A DNA stretch of 64,000 bases from Opitutus sp. (GTDB taxonomy: Bacteria > Verrucomicrobiota > Verrucomicrobiia > Opitutales > Opitutaceae), in the NCBI GenBank assembly GCA_024707325.1, contig JANPZY010000001.1, positions 62,001 to 126,000 of the forward strand, given 5' to 3'. The notes under the pieces are model-generated. The model was not told where the DNA came from. It saw only the letters and a list, made by a program, of their open reading frames with translations, and did no database searches. Made by a program: the position numbers and the translations under genes. Shown piece after piece: positions 11,079 through 19,738 of this stretch. Each line of letters opens with the position of its first letter. Position 1 is the stretch's first letter.

Positions 11079-12872
11079 TCAGCGCGGCAGGAGGAAAACA
11101 AACTCCGTGCCGCGGCCGGGTTGGTTTTCGCAGGAAATGCTTCCGCCGTGCGCCACGACGATTTCGCGCGCGATAGCGAGGCCGAGACCGGCGCCGCTTT
11201 TCTTCTCCTGGCCCGGCGCGCGGTAGAAACGGTCGAACACGTGCGCGACGCTCTCCGCCGGGATCCCCGGACCGGTGTCACGCACACCGAAGCGAATGAA
11301 ACCATTCCCATCCGGCACGGCGGAAACGATGATGACGCCGCGCACCGGCGAATATTTTGCCGCGTTGGTGAGGAGATTGATGAACACGTGCCGCAGGCGC
11401 TCTACATCGGCCTGAATCACGCTCTCGCGAATCTCGGGGGCGAGTTTCACCTCTAGGGTCTGCTCCTTCACGAGCAGCACGGTGCGCGCTTCCGCCACCA
11501 CATCGTCCACGAGTTCACCCACCGCGATGGCACGACGATCGAGCGAAGAAGCGCCCGCTTCAAGACGAGCGAGGTCGAGAAGATTGTCGAGAATGCGGAG
11601 CAGCCGGTCGGCGTCATCGCGCACGGTTTCGAGCAGTTCGTTCTGCGTTGGCGTGATGCCCGGCAGCGGTTGTTCGAGCAAAAGGTAAACCGCCATGCGC
11701 AAACTCGTGAGCGGCGTCTTGAGCTCGTGGCTCACGGTGCCGACGAGGTTGGTTTTCGCATCGTCGAGCAGGCGGAACTTGGTGACGTCCTGCAGAATCA
11801 GCGCGGCGCCGCGAAAATCGGTGAGCTCGTCGCCAATCGAGAGAATGCGCGGGAGAAAATGTCGGTCCTCGCGGCCGACTCGAATCGTGATCACGCGACC
11901 GTAGTCGGTCGGCAGATAATGTTCACCCGTCTCGAGCACCTCGCGAAGCGGTTCGGTGAGCACAGGTGGAAGACCGCGCTCGAACTCAGGCGAGGTCAGC
12001 AACTCCTCGGCCGCCGGATTGCGCACTTCAGGACGACCATTGCGATCGACGACGAAAACCGGATCGGGCGTCGACGTGAGCGTGGCTTCCATGGTGCGCT
12101 GCGTGCGCATGACTTTCGCCTGCGTGGCATCGCGATAAGCGCGGAGCTTCGCCGACATCTGATTGAACGTGCGCGCGAGCTGGCCGAGTTCGTCGCGACT
12201 CACCTCCGGCACTTGGCGATCGAGGTCCCCCTCGCCCACCGCCACCGCCGACGCCGTGAGCGCGCGAATCGGCGTGAGGAGCGACGCGGCGAGCCGCCAG
12301 CCCACCACAAGCGAGAGTAGCACCGCGGCCGCAATCGCGGCGTAGAGCACGCGCTCGGTAACGGTCACCATCTGCTCGGCGCGCGCGGCGGTCTGCTGCG
12401 CGGCGGCGAAGTCACGTCGGTTCAAATCCTCCAGCGATTGGAGGACATTGAAGAGCGCGGTCTCGTTCGCCTTGAGCACCGCAAGCGAGTTGGTGCCGTC
12501 GGGATTCAGCGCCAGCTCCACCTGGCGCGCGAGCGTGGTGAACGCATCGTCGAGGTTTTCCACCATCTCGGCGCGCGAGGTGCCGGCGGAACTCGCGGAT
12601 TGCTCCATGAGCTGAGCGGTGAAAGTGGCGCGATTTTCCTCGAACACGCGTCGCGCCTCGAGCGGATCGCGGGAGGCAACCGCGACCGAATCCGTCATCA
12701 AACGCGCCGCGTAGCGCATCTGCTGTGAGCCGAGCACGGCTTTGTAATTTTCGACGAGATCGCGTTGGAGCGTGCCCGCGAGTTCGCGGCAGACGTGGAC
12801 GGCATAACCGCCCGTGCCGATCAGAAGCAGCAGTAGCGGAAGGAGTCCGAAATAGAGCCGCGTCCGAAGCAT
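11079..12872 (-). CDS. Sensor histidine kinase, KinB-like (HAMP-PAS-HisKA-HATPase)
   Basis: Inner-membrane sensor kinase of 597 residues. TM1 is at 6-26, a periplasmic helical sensor at 27-170, TM2 at 175-192, HAMP at 193-245 (DELGQLARTFNQM), PAS at about 262-365 (ATLTSTPDPVFVVD), the phospho-acceptor His382 in SHELKTPLTSL, and an ATPase domain at 485-597 with NLLTNAAKYSP, DTGPGIP and GAGLGLAIA. The four-helix periplasmic part followed by HAMP and PAS resembles Pseudomonas KinB. Its partner, an AlgB-like sigma-54 activator, ends-on with it 18 bases upstream. The signal sensed is unknown. Confidence 0.93.
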   Translation of the reverse strand: MLRTRLYFGLLPLLLLLIGTGGYAVHVCRELAGTLQRDLVENYKAVLGSQQMRYAARLMTDSVAVASRDPLEARRVFEENRATFTAQLMEQSASSAGTSRAEMVENLDDAFTTLARQVELALNPDGTNSLAVLKANETALFNVLQSLEDLNRRDFAAAQQTAARAEQMVTVTERVLYAAIAAAVLLSLVVGWRLAASLLTPIRALTASAVAVGEGDLDRQVPEVSRDELGQLARTFNQMSAKLRAYRDATQAKVMRTQRTMEATLTSTPDPVFVVDRNGRPEVRNPAAEELLTSPEFERGLPPVLTEPLREVLETGEHYLPTDYGRVITIRVGREDRHFLPRILSIGDELTDFRGAALILQDVTKFRLLDDAKTNLVGTVSHELKTPLTSLRMAVYLLLEQPLPGITPTQNELLETVRDDADRLLRILDNLLDLARLEAGASSLDRRAIAVGELVDDVVAEARTVLLVKEQTLEVKLAPEIRESVIQADVERLRHVFINLLTNAAKYSPVRGVIIVSAVPDGNGFIRFGVRDTGPGIPAESVAHVFDRFYRAPGQEKKSGAGLGLAIAREIVVAHGGSISCENQPGRGTEFVFLLPR

Positions 12873-12890
12873 GGCACCGGGACGCCCGGA

Positions 12891-14240
12891 TCAGGCGCCA
12901 GTTCCGCCGAGCAAACCGAGTTTCTGGCGCTTGCGATAAAGCGTCGCCGGATCGATGCCCAGCGTCTTCGCCGCTTCGTCGAGGTTTCGCGAGAACGCGA
13001 GCACGCGTTTGATGTGCTCGGCCTCGAGAGCCTCGATCGTCACCCGTGCGCCCACCGCGATCGCCGGATCGGAGCGCGCGCCAAGTTCATCCGGCAAATC
13101 GGCCAGCTCGATCGACTCACCCATCGCAAGAATCACCGCGCGCTCGATCACGTTGCGCAACTCGCGGAGATTGCCGGGCCAGCCGTAGTTGAGAAACGCC
13201 GTCATCACCGCCGGGCTGAAGCTCGCCACTTTTTTGCCGATGCGCGCCGCGAAAAACTTCCGATAGCTCTCCGCAAAGCGCGTGAGATCGCTCGGACGGT
13301 CGCGCAAGCCCGGCAGCGTGAGACTGATGACGTTGAGGCGGTAAAAGAGATCCTCGCGGAAACGGCCGGCTTTCACCTCATCGGCGAGATTGCGATTGGT
13401 GGCGGCGATCACGCGGACATTCGCACGACGCGCCTTGGCCTCGCCGACGCGCTCGTATTCGCGCTCCTGCAAGAGACGCAACAACTTCGGCTGAATCTCC
13501 AGCGGCATCTCGCCGATTTCGTCGAGAAACAGCGTGCCGCCATCCGCTGCGGCGACTTTGCCCATCGTGTCGGCGACCGCGCTCGTGAACGCGCCCTTCA
13601 CGTGGCCGAACAATTCGCTTTCGAAAAGTTCACGCGAAAGGCTTGGGCAGTTGACCGTGACAAACGCCGCGTCGCGCTGCGCGCTGCGCTTGTGAATCTC
13701 GCGCGCCAGCACGCTCTTGCCGGTGCCGCTCGGGCCGAGGATCAGAAGCGTGGCGGGCGTCTCGGCGGCTTTGAATGCAATCTGCAACGCCCGCTGCACC
13801 GCGGGTTCCGTGGAATCCAAATCCACCGCCGGCGAAGCGTCCGCGAGCTGGCTCTCGAGCGAACGCACGCGCGACTCGAGCGCGCGATTTTTTTCAATCT
13901 TCGCGAGCACCGCGCGGATCTGGTCCGGCGTGAAAGGTTTGGGAATGAAATCGAACGCTCCGCGCCGCATCGCCTCGACCGCCGTGGCGATGTTCGCATA
14001 CGCGGTGAACATCACGATCGGCAGCGAAGGCTGCACCTTCAGCAGCTTCTGCAACACATCGAGTCCATCGTCGGATCCGAGTTTTACGTCGAGGAAGCAG
14101 GCGTCGAACGCCTCCTCCTCCAACGTCTTCAAAGCCCGCAAGCCATTGGGAGCCTCGGTGCCGGAGTGGCCGGCAGTCTCCACGGCAATTCGGGTGGTTT
14201 TCCGAATCCCAGGTTCGTCGTCAACGATCAGGACGCGCAT
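12891..14240 (-). CDS. Sigma-54-dependent response regulator, AlgB/NtrC-like
   Basis: Cytoplasmic activator of 449 residues. The start [19 protein letters not shown] at 14240 is preferred because the receiver fold begins there; an ATG at 14291 only adds a non-conserved tail. The receiver covers residues 1-115 with phospho-acceptor Asp in FLDVKL; the AAA+ domain has Walker A GPSGTGKS, Walker [14 protein letters not shown] and the arginine finger region [11 protein letters not shown]; a Fis-type HTH follows at 405-445. The sigma-54 contact loop reads GAFTSA, not the canonical GAFTGA. The start of the receiver (KTTRIAVE) is AlgB-like. Paired with the KinB-like kinase downstream. Confidence 0.93.
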   Translation of the reverse strand: MRVLIVDDEPGIRKTTRIAVETAGHSGTEAPNGLRALKTLEEEAFDACFLDVKLGSDDGLDVLQKLLKVQPSLPIVMFTAYANIATAVEAMRRGAFDFIPKPFTPDQIRAVLAKIEKNRALESRVRSLESQLADASPAVDLDSTEPAVQRALQIAFKAAETPATLLILGPSGTGKSVLAREIHKRSAQRDAAFVTVNCPSLSRELFESELFGHVKGAFTSAVADTMGKVAAADGGTLFLDEIGEMPLEIQPKLLRLLQEREYERVGEAKARRANVRVIAATNRNLADEVKAGRFREDLFYRLNVISLTLPGLRDRPSDLTRFAESYRKFFAARIGKKVASFSPAVMTAFLNYGWPGNLRELRNVIERAVILAMGESIELADLPDELGARSDPAIAVGARVTIEALEAEHIKRVLAFSRNLDEAAKTLGIDPATLYRKRQKLGLLGGTGA

Positions 14241-14282
14241 GTAGTCGAAATGTGAGGGGGATACTGAACGCTTGGCAAAAGC

Positions 14283-14317
14283 CAAAAACAAGGCGGGGCC
14301 GCTTGCGCGGCCCCGCC
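14283..14317 (-). terminator. Strong Rho-independent terminator, minus orientation
   Basis: A perfect 11-bp G/C stem (GGCGGGGCCGC with complement, 4-base loop) is followed on the minus strand by TTGTTTTT. It sits 43 bases upstream of the response-regulator start, and no minus-strand gene that it would terminate is recognisable. Confidence 0.85.
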
Positions 14318-14557
14318 AGGTCCAGCTTCAACTTACTGTCCCACCAGCTTGAGCCAGCGGGCAGTGTATGAAAACCGACAGGGCCGGACTGCGCGGGTTC
14401 CGCAGCGCGGAAAAAAGTTCGGTCTTTTTTCGGCGCGATCTCGCACGGCTTGTTTCCAGACCTCCGAGTGGATTGTCAGTGCCTGTTTTGCAGACTGGCG
14501 CCCGCGCGATTTCTTTGACTTAGTTCCGCGCTTTGACCGCTCAGCCCTAATCACAGC
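14318..14557. other. Gene-free stretch upstream of the NMP kinase
   Basis: No convincing gene. On the minus strand a frame ends at 14333 (...YTARWLKLVGQ) just before the terminator but has no start codon in the stretch. A short untranslated RNA or a leader of the response-regulator operon is possible. The plus-strand promoter of the NMP kinase must also lie here. Confidence 0.4.
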
Positions 14558-15774
14558 ATGTCGAAGCCTGCATCCGACTCCACCGCCCCCGTTCCCACCG
14601 GAGGCAAGATCACCGATCTCGAGATCAAAGACGCCCACCTGATCTTCGGATCCGCATGGCGTAATCTCGAAGCGGAGATCGGCCGCGAAAACCTGCGGTT
14701 TCCCAAGGAGATCATTCTCCTCGGTGGCGCGCCCGGCGCCGGCAAAGGCACCAACACCGCCTTCATCGCCAAGACCCGCGGCCTCACCTGCCCGCCCATC
14801 GTGATGAGCGCATTGCTCGACTCGCCCGAAGCGCGACGGCTGAAAGACGCGGGCAACATGGTCGGCGATCGCGAAGTCGTCACCCTGCTGCTGCACGAAC
14901 TGCTCAAACCCATTTACCGCGACGGCGTCATTCTCGACGGTTTCCCCGCACACGCGTGCAGGTCGAGTGCTTGAAGCTGCTGGTGGACAAGATGCACGGC
15001 CTGCGTCGTGAGTTTCTGAATACACCGCTGGGCATCCATTTCCGCCACCCGACGATCCACATCATGGTGCTGTTCGTCGACGAGAAGGAATCCATCACGC
15101 GCCAGTTGAAGCGCGGTCAGGAAACCCGCCTCCACAACGAGGAAGTCGCGCGCACCGGCGTCGGCGAACCTTGGGAAGACCGCGCCACCGATCACGACGA
15201 AGCGCTCGCGCAGCGCCGTTATCGCGTGTTCAAGGAGCAGACGTGGGACGCGCTCCAGTCGCTCAAGGAAATCTTCCACTACCACTTCATCAACGCGCAA
15301 GGCCCGGTCGCCGAGGTTGAGCAGAACATCCTGCGCGAGCTCGAATACCAGAGCACGCTCGAGCTCGACCCGCGCACCGTGGACCGCCTGCGCAACATCC
15401 CCGTCGCCAGCGAACTCATCGTCCACGCGCGCCAGGAACTGGTGAAGCGACTCGACAGCTACGAATTCGGTCAGCCCGAGCTCTTCGCGCAAGTCGTCGC
15501 CTTTGTGCAGCGCAAGATCATGCCGATCGTGCTCCGCCACTCGATCTCGGGCATCGCCCAGATCAACACGGAGGACACGCTGCTCACCGACCCGACGGCG
15601 CTCGCGATGCTCATCGATATCTTTTCCGAACGCGGCTACCACGCCCTCGTTGACGTGCACCGCATCGAAGTGCCGGAGCAATTCAATCTCGCCACCGGCC
15701 AGATCACCTGCCGCGTGAAGAAAGTGTTCCGCATCCAGATCCGTTTCCAAGGTTCCGAAATCCGGAGAGGATGA
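14558..15774 (+). CDS. Nucleoside monophosphate kinase, adenylate-kinase type with long C-terminal extension, frameshifted
   Basis: Restored length 405 residues, about twice a normal adenylate kinase. The P-loop [10 protein letters not shown] is near residue 60. The NMP-binding segment contains [10 protein letters not shown], and the conserved LDGFPRTRVQ motif is broken at 14944-14947, where a CCCC run seems to have lost one C; the pieces are 14558-14974 and 14956-15774. Residues to about 230 match the kinase core, including the LID-region arginines ([11 protein letters not shown]). The remaining 175 residues have no motif I recognise and may be a regulatory domain. The enzyme would phosphorylate NMPs at the expense of ATP. 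It converges with a permease gene across a repeat cassette. Confidence 0.85.
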
Positions 15775-16050
15775 ACGGATTTTTCGATTTTGGATTCTCG
15801 ATTTTCGATTTGAGGACGTCGGTGCGACACGGCCCGCACTCGCGTGAGAGATGGTGCGCATTCCATCGCGACCGGGTGCTCACCTTGTCCCGACGAAGTC
15901 CGCACCTGAGTGCGACTCGATCCACACATCGTCGCGACCGTATTCGCACCTTGCCGCGACCGTGTCCGGACTTAGGCACGACGTGGGACGCACCGAGACG
16001 CGGTCACGCCCCAATCGAAAATCAAAAATCGAAAATCGAAAATCCGTTCA
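15772..16050. repeat. 22-bp periodic palindrome array (copy B) inside terminal inverted repeats
   Basis: Eight units, each exactly 22 bp, run from 15835 to 16010 (cores at 15835, 15857, 15879, 15901, 15923, 15945, 15967, 15989). They are flanked by imperfect inverted repeats of about 38 bp rich in TCGATTTT, at 15772-15812 and 16013-16050. Both tips begin TGAACGGATTTT, so the stop codon of the NMP kinase on plus and of the permease on minus is the first codon of each repeat tip. Confidence 0.85.
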
Positions 16051-17289
16051 TTCGTAGCGGAGCGCCTCGATGGGATCGAGCGACGAGGCTTTCCACGCGG
16101 GATAAAAACCGAAGCCGACGCCGATGCCGGAGCACACGATCAGACCGATCGCGGCCCAATCCCACGGAAACACGATCGAGGCGTTCATCGACATCGCGAG
16201 GCCGTTGCCTGCCGCCACGCCGAGGAGAATGCCAGCCAGTCCCCCCGCGAGCGAGATCACGACAGATTCGACGAGGAACTGCGTGAGGATGCTCACCTTG
16301 CGCGCGCCGATGGATTTGCGAATGCCGATCTCCTTTGTCCGCTCAGTGACGCTCACGAGCATGATGTTCATGATGCCCACGCCCGCCGCGAGGAGCGCGA
16401 TCGCGCTGATCACAAACGCGCCCGCACGCACGGCATCGGCGACTTTGCCGAACGCGGAGATGAGCGAATCGTTGGAATAGATCTCGAAGTCGTTTTCGTC
16501 TTCCGGCTTCAGCCCGCGCACGATGCGCATCGCGGTCACCGCTTTATCGAGCGTGGCGTTGTAAAGCATCTGCGACGGCGCCTGCGTCGCGATGTTGACC
16601 GTGAATTTCTCGGGACCGAAATCCATCAGGAAGCGAGTGAGCGGCACCATGACGATGTTGTCCTGGCTCTGGCCGAAGGACGTGCCCTTTTCCGCAAAGG
16701 TGCCGATCACGGTGTAGGTGCGGCCGCCGACTTTGATCTGCTTGTCCATCGGCGACTCCGAGGGAAACAGGCGCTGCACGATGTCGCGGCCGATGATCGC
16801 GACCGGGCGGTTGAGATCGAGGTCGGCGCCGGTGAAGTTGCGGCCGGTTTCGATGGAATACTGGTTGGCCGCAAGGAAGTGCTCGTTGCTGCCGCCGAAC
16901 GTAACACCGGGCGTGGTTTTCCGGTTTTCGTAAACGGCCTGCGCAGTGCCGTCCTGATGAAACACCTTCAAACAGATCACGTCGGAAACGCCCTCCATCA
17001 GCTGCATGAAGCGCTGCGCCTGCGAGAGCGAGATGTTGCGGCGCATCTCGTATTTGCGCCGCGCCTCGCCCTCCACCTGGATTCCGGTCGGCCACTTGGC
17101 GAACTGGAACATGTCGGAGCCGAGAAAGCTCAGGCCGCTCTCGATCGAACCGCGGAGCGCGGACACGGTGGTCATCACGCCGATGACGGAAAACACGCCG
17201 ATGGTGATACCCGCCATCGTGAGGATGGAGCGGAGTTTGTTCACTCCGAGCGATCCGAAAGCCATCAACAAGATTTCGCGAAAGGGCAT
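16048..17289 (-). CDS. MacB-like ABC transporter permease (second permease)
   Basis: FtsX-fold permease of 413 residues starting MPFREILLMAF at 17289, seven bases after the restored stop of the first permease. One N-terminal helix (near GITIGVFSVIGVMTT), a large MacB periplasmic domain (about 50-270) and three C-terminal helices are visible. The conserved cytoplasmic motif SVTERTKEIGIRKSIGARKVSI and the terminal KASSLDPIEALRYE are diagnostic of MacB-type permeases. It would work with the ATPase at 18968 and the periplasmic adaptor at 19739 in exporting a substrate across the envelope. The open frame running into the upstream permease is an artefact of a one-base loss. Confidence 0.9.
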   Translation of the reverse strand: MPFREILLMAFGSLGVNKLRSILTMAGITIGVFSVIGVMTTVSALRGSIESGLSFLGSDMFQFAKWPTGIQVEGEARRKYEMRRNISLSQAQRFMQLMEGVSDVICLKVFHQDGTAQAVYENRKTTPGVTFGGSNEHFLAANQYSIETGRNFTGADLDLNRPVAIIGRDIVQRLFPSESPMDKQIKVGGRTYTVIGTFAEKGTSFGQSQDNIVMVPLTRFLMDFGPEKFTVNIATQAPSQMLYNATLDKAVTAMRIVRGLKPEDENDFEIYSNDSLISAFGKVADAVRAGAFVISAIALLAAGVGIMNIMLVSVTERTKEIGIRKSIGARKVSILTQFLVESVVISLAGGLAGILLGVAAGNGLAMSMNASIVFPWDWAAIGLIVCSGIGVGFGFYPAWKASSLDPIEALRYE

Positions 17290-17296
17290 GGCAAAA

Positions 17297-18549
17297 TCAC
17301 TCGTAGCGGAGCGCAACAACCGGATCAAGCGCGAGGCGCCCCACGCGGGCGCGAATCCGGAAACAATCCCCGTGATCACGGACACGCTCATGCTCACGAG
17401 CACGAGCCCGCTGGAGAACTCGACCGGCAGGCTAGGCATCGCCGAACGCACAATCAGCGTCACTGAAAACGTGAGGGCCAGTCCCACCAGTCCGCCGATG
17501 AGGCAGATGGAGACCGCCTCGATCAGAAACTGCATCAAAATGGTGCGACGTCGCGCGCCGAGCGCCTTGCGCGTGCCGATCTCCTTGGTGCGTTCCTTCA
17601 CGCTGACGAACGTGATGTTCATGATGCCGATGGCGCCGACGAAGAGCGACAGCCCGGTGATGAACAAACCGGCGAGCGCGATGCCGGACTTCACCGGATC
17701 GAGCTGCGCCTTGAAAGCCTGCTGCTGATTGATCGAGAAGTTGTCGCGCTCACCGGGCAGCTGGCCGCGCACGCGGCGCATCGCGCCAACGAGTTCCTCG
17801 CTGGCCTCGATCAAACGGTCCTTGTCGCGGACCTTCACGCGCAGCTCGGCGCCGTTGTATCCAATTCCAAAATACTTCCGATACGCCGTCAGCGGCATGA
17901 TCGCCTGCGTATCGAAACTGAACAGTCCGAGAAACGAACCCTGCTTGGCCAGCACGCCAACCACGGTGAAAGGCTGCCCGCGAATCACGACCGTCTGGTC
18001 GAGTGCGGAACGGCCGGGGAAAAGCGCCTCGGCCACATCGAAACCCAGCACGCACACCTGCCGGCCCGCGGCCGCCTCGGCCTCCGAGAAGAGGCGTCCC
18101 TCCTCAAAGTCGCCGGACATGAGTCGTGAGTAGTCGGCGGTGGTGCCGAAAATATAGACGCCGTTCACGCGATTCTCGGCCGCTTTGACCGCGTCGCCGC
18201 GAGCAACCAGGGGCACGGCCACTTCGAGCAGGGAGTTGGTCGTGGATTCGAAGATGCGGTTCAGACGTTCGGCATGTTCGGGCAGGATTTTCGGACGGTT
18301 CTGATAATTCCACCAATCCTCGACCGGTCCCCACGGCCATTTCTGCACGTAGAGGATATCGTCGCCGAGCATCGCGAGACTCTTCTGGAAACCGAGGTCG
18401 ATGCCGCGAATGGCCGTGCCCATGAGCGTGACGGCCACGATGCCGATGATCACGCCGAGCGCGGTGAGCGCCGACCGCATCTTGTTCGCGCGAATCTGCG
18501 CAAACGCGATCCGGAAGGATTCGGTGAACTCGTAAATGAGGACCTTCAT
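17297..18549 (-). CDS. MacB-like ABC transporter permease (first permease), frameshifted near its end
   Basis: 417 residues after restoring one base. The start MKVLIYEFTESFRIAF at 18549 overlaps the stop of the four-helix gene (ATGA). Layout is as in MacB: N-terminal helix (ALTALGVIIGIVAVTLMG), periplasmic domain, three C-terminal helices, the motif SVKERTKEIGTRKALGARRRTI, and an ending that becomes ASRLDPVVALRYE when a C lost near 17328-17332 is restored. Without that base the frame reads through into the next permease and makes an 885-residue fusion. Both permeases end in the same ALRYE motif, which strongly supports two genes. Two different permeases may form a heterodimer. Confidence 0.87.
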
Positions 18550-18932
18550 CGAGATTGCGGAGTGCGGACTGCGGATTGCGGATTCGTGCGGCGAGCGGTG
18601 CGGATGGAGGCGACCGCAATCGCCGTCAGTTCGTTGGCTTCGCGCAGAAGCTCGGAGACTTTTGCGACAGGCAAGATCCCGGACTCGGCGATCAACTCGA
18701 TCCAAAGCGCAGATTCGTCGGCTTCTTCCTCGACGGTCCCCATTTTTGAAACGAAATCGGCCCGCGATTTACCGCGGCAAGCAGCGCGGTAATTTGCCGC
18801 AACCGACGTCGCCGAACGGACCAGCTGCCGGCCGAGCACGTCCGCCGACATCTTTCTGGGCAACGCGTCAGCCAGTCGAATCGCTCGCAACGCGAACTGC
18901 TTCGTCCGCTGCTTGAGTTGATCGTTTGTCAT
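18546..18932 (-). CDS. Four-helix-bundle protein (23S rRNA intervening-sequence / S23 family)
   Basis: 128 residues from ATG 18932 (MTNDQLKQRTKQFALR). The pattern KQFALRAIRLADALP, GRQLVRSATSVAANYRAACR and SADFVSKM-like DFVSKMGTVEEEADESALWIE is that of the S23 four-helix bundle, first found in 23S rRNA intervening sequences and common as stand-alone genes in this group. Biochemical function is unknown; the family forms pentamers. It lies between the ATPase and permease genes of an ABC operon. Its last 14 codons are made of the flanking repeat, and its TGA overlaps the permease ATG. An upstream ATG at 18971 is rejected because it lies inside the repeat arm. Confidence 0.85.
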   Translation of the reverse strand: MTNDQLKQRTKQFALRAIRLADALPRKMSADVLGRQLVRSATSVAANYRAACRGKSRADFVSKMGTVEEEADESALWIELIAESGILPVAKVSELLREANELTAIAVASIRTARRTNPQSAVRTPQSR

Positions 18933-18970
18933 GGCCAAATCCGAAATCCGCACTCCGCAGTCCGCACTCA
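18551..18970. repeat. Inverted repeats bounding the S23 gene
   Basis: Imperfect inverted arms at 18551-18586 and 18938-18970 are built from GTGCGGACTGCGGA-like words. The high-coordinate arm starts directly after the ATPase stop codon; the low-coordinate arm ends at the permease start. The arrangement looks like a cassette carrying the S23 gene. Confidence 0.7.
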
Positions 18971-19705
18971 CACCACCGCTTCGTCGCTCTCGATGAGGCC
19001 GTCGCGGAGGCGGACGATGCGGCGGGCGTGGCGGGCGATGTCCTCTTCGTGCGTGACGACGATCAGGGTGTTTCCCGCAGCGTAGAGATCTTCGAAGAGC
19101 GCCATGATCTCGACGCCGGTTTTCGAATCGAGGTTTCCGGTTGGTTCGTCGGCGAGGATGATCGAGGGATTGTTCACCAGCGCGCGCGCAATCGCCACAC
19201 GCTGCCGCTGACCGCCGGAGAGTTCGTTGGGCTTGTGGTGCATGCGGTGTCCCAAGCCGACGTTCTCGAGTGCAAGGTGCGCGCGTTCGCGGCGGACGTG
19301 CGACGGCACGCCGGCATAGATCAGCGGAAGTTCGACGTTGTGCAGCGCATCGGAGCGCGGGAGCAGGTTGAACGTCTGGAAAACGAAACCGATCTCCTGG
19401 TTGCGAATGGCCGCGAGCTCGTCGTCGTCCATGTCGGCGACATTCTTGCGGTTGAACTCGTAGCGACCGGCGGTGGGCGTATCGAGGCAGCCGAGCATGT
19501 TCATCAACGTGGACTTGCCGGAACCCGACGGGCCCATGATGGCGAGATACTCGTTGCGCCGGATCCGGAGCGAAACGCCGCGGAGCGCGTGGATCGTCTC
19601 CGCGCCCATGCGGTAGAGCTTGGTGACGCCCTCGATCTCGATCACGAGATCGCCGGCCGGGCGCGTGATGCGGGGAGCGGAAGATGGTGCCGACGGAGGA
19701 ATCAT
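18968..19705 (-). CDS. ABC transporter ATP-binding protein, MacB/LolD type
   Basis: ATPase of 245 residues with all nucleotide-binding motifs in order: Walker [11 protein letters not shown]-loop [12 protein letters not shown], signature [14 protein letters not shown], Walker [13 protein letters not shown] and the switch histidine in IVVTHEED. The spacing and the N-terminal segment [18 protein letters not shown] fit the MacB/LolD group, which drives export or lipoprotein release rather than import. It is encoded 33 bases after the periplasmic adaptor gene and is followed by the S23 cassette and the two permeases. Confidence 0.95.
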   Translation of the reverse strand: MIPPSAPSSAPRITRPAGDLVIEIEGVTKLYRMGAETIHALRGVSLRIRRNEYLAIMGPSGSGKSTLMNMLGCLDTPTAGRYEFNRKNVADMDDDELAAIRNQEIGFVFQTFNLLPRSDALHNVELPLIYAGVPSHVRRERAHLALENVGLGHRMHHKPNELSGGQRQRVAIARALVNNPSIILADEPTGNLDSKTGVEIMALFEDLYAAGNTLIVVTHEEDIARHARRIVRLRDGLIESDEAVV

Positions 19706-19738
19706 TTTAAGCGAGGTCGCTACGCGGGAAACGCGCGC

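Noticed and set aside
16048..18705. An 885-residue fused double permease
   Set aside because: The join reads through SRLIRLLRSATSDFAMPF. Restoring one C gives SRLDPVVALRYE and a stop, the same ending as the second permease, followed by an ATG seven bases on. Two genes are far more likely.
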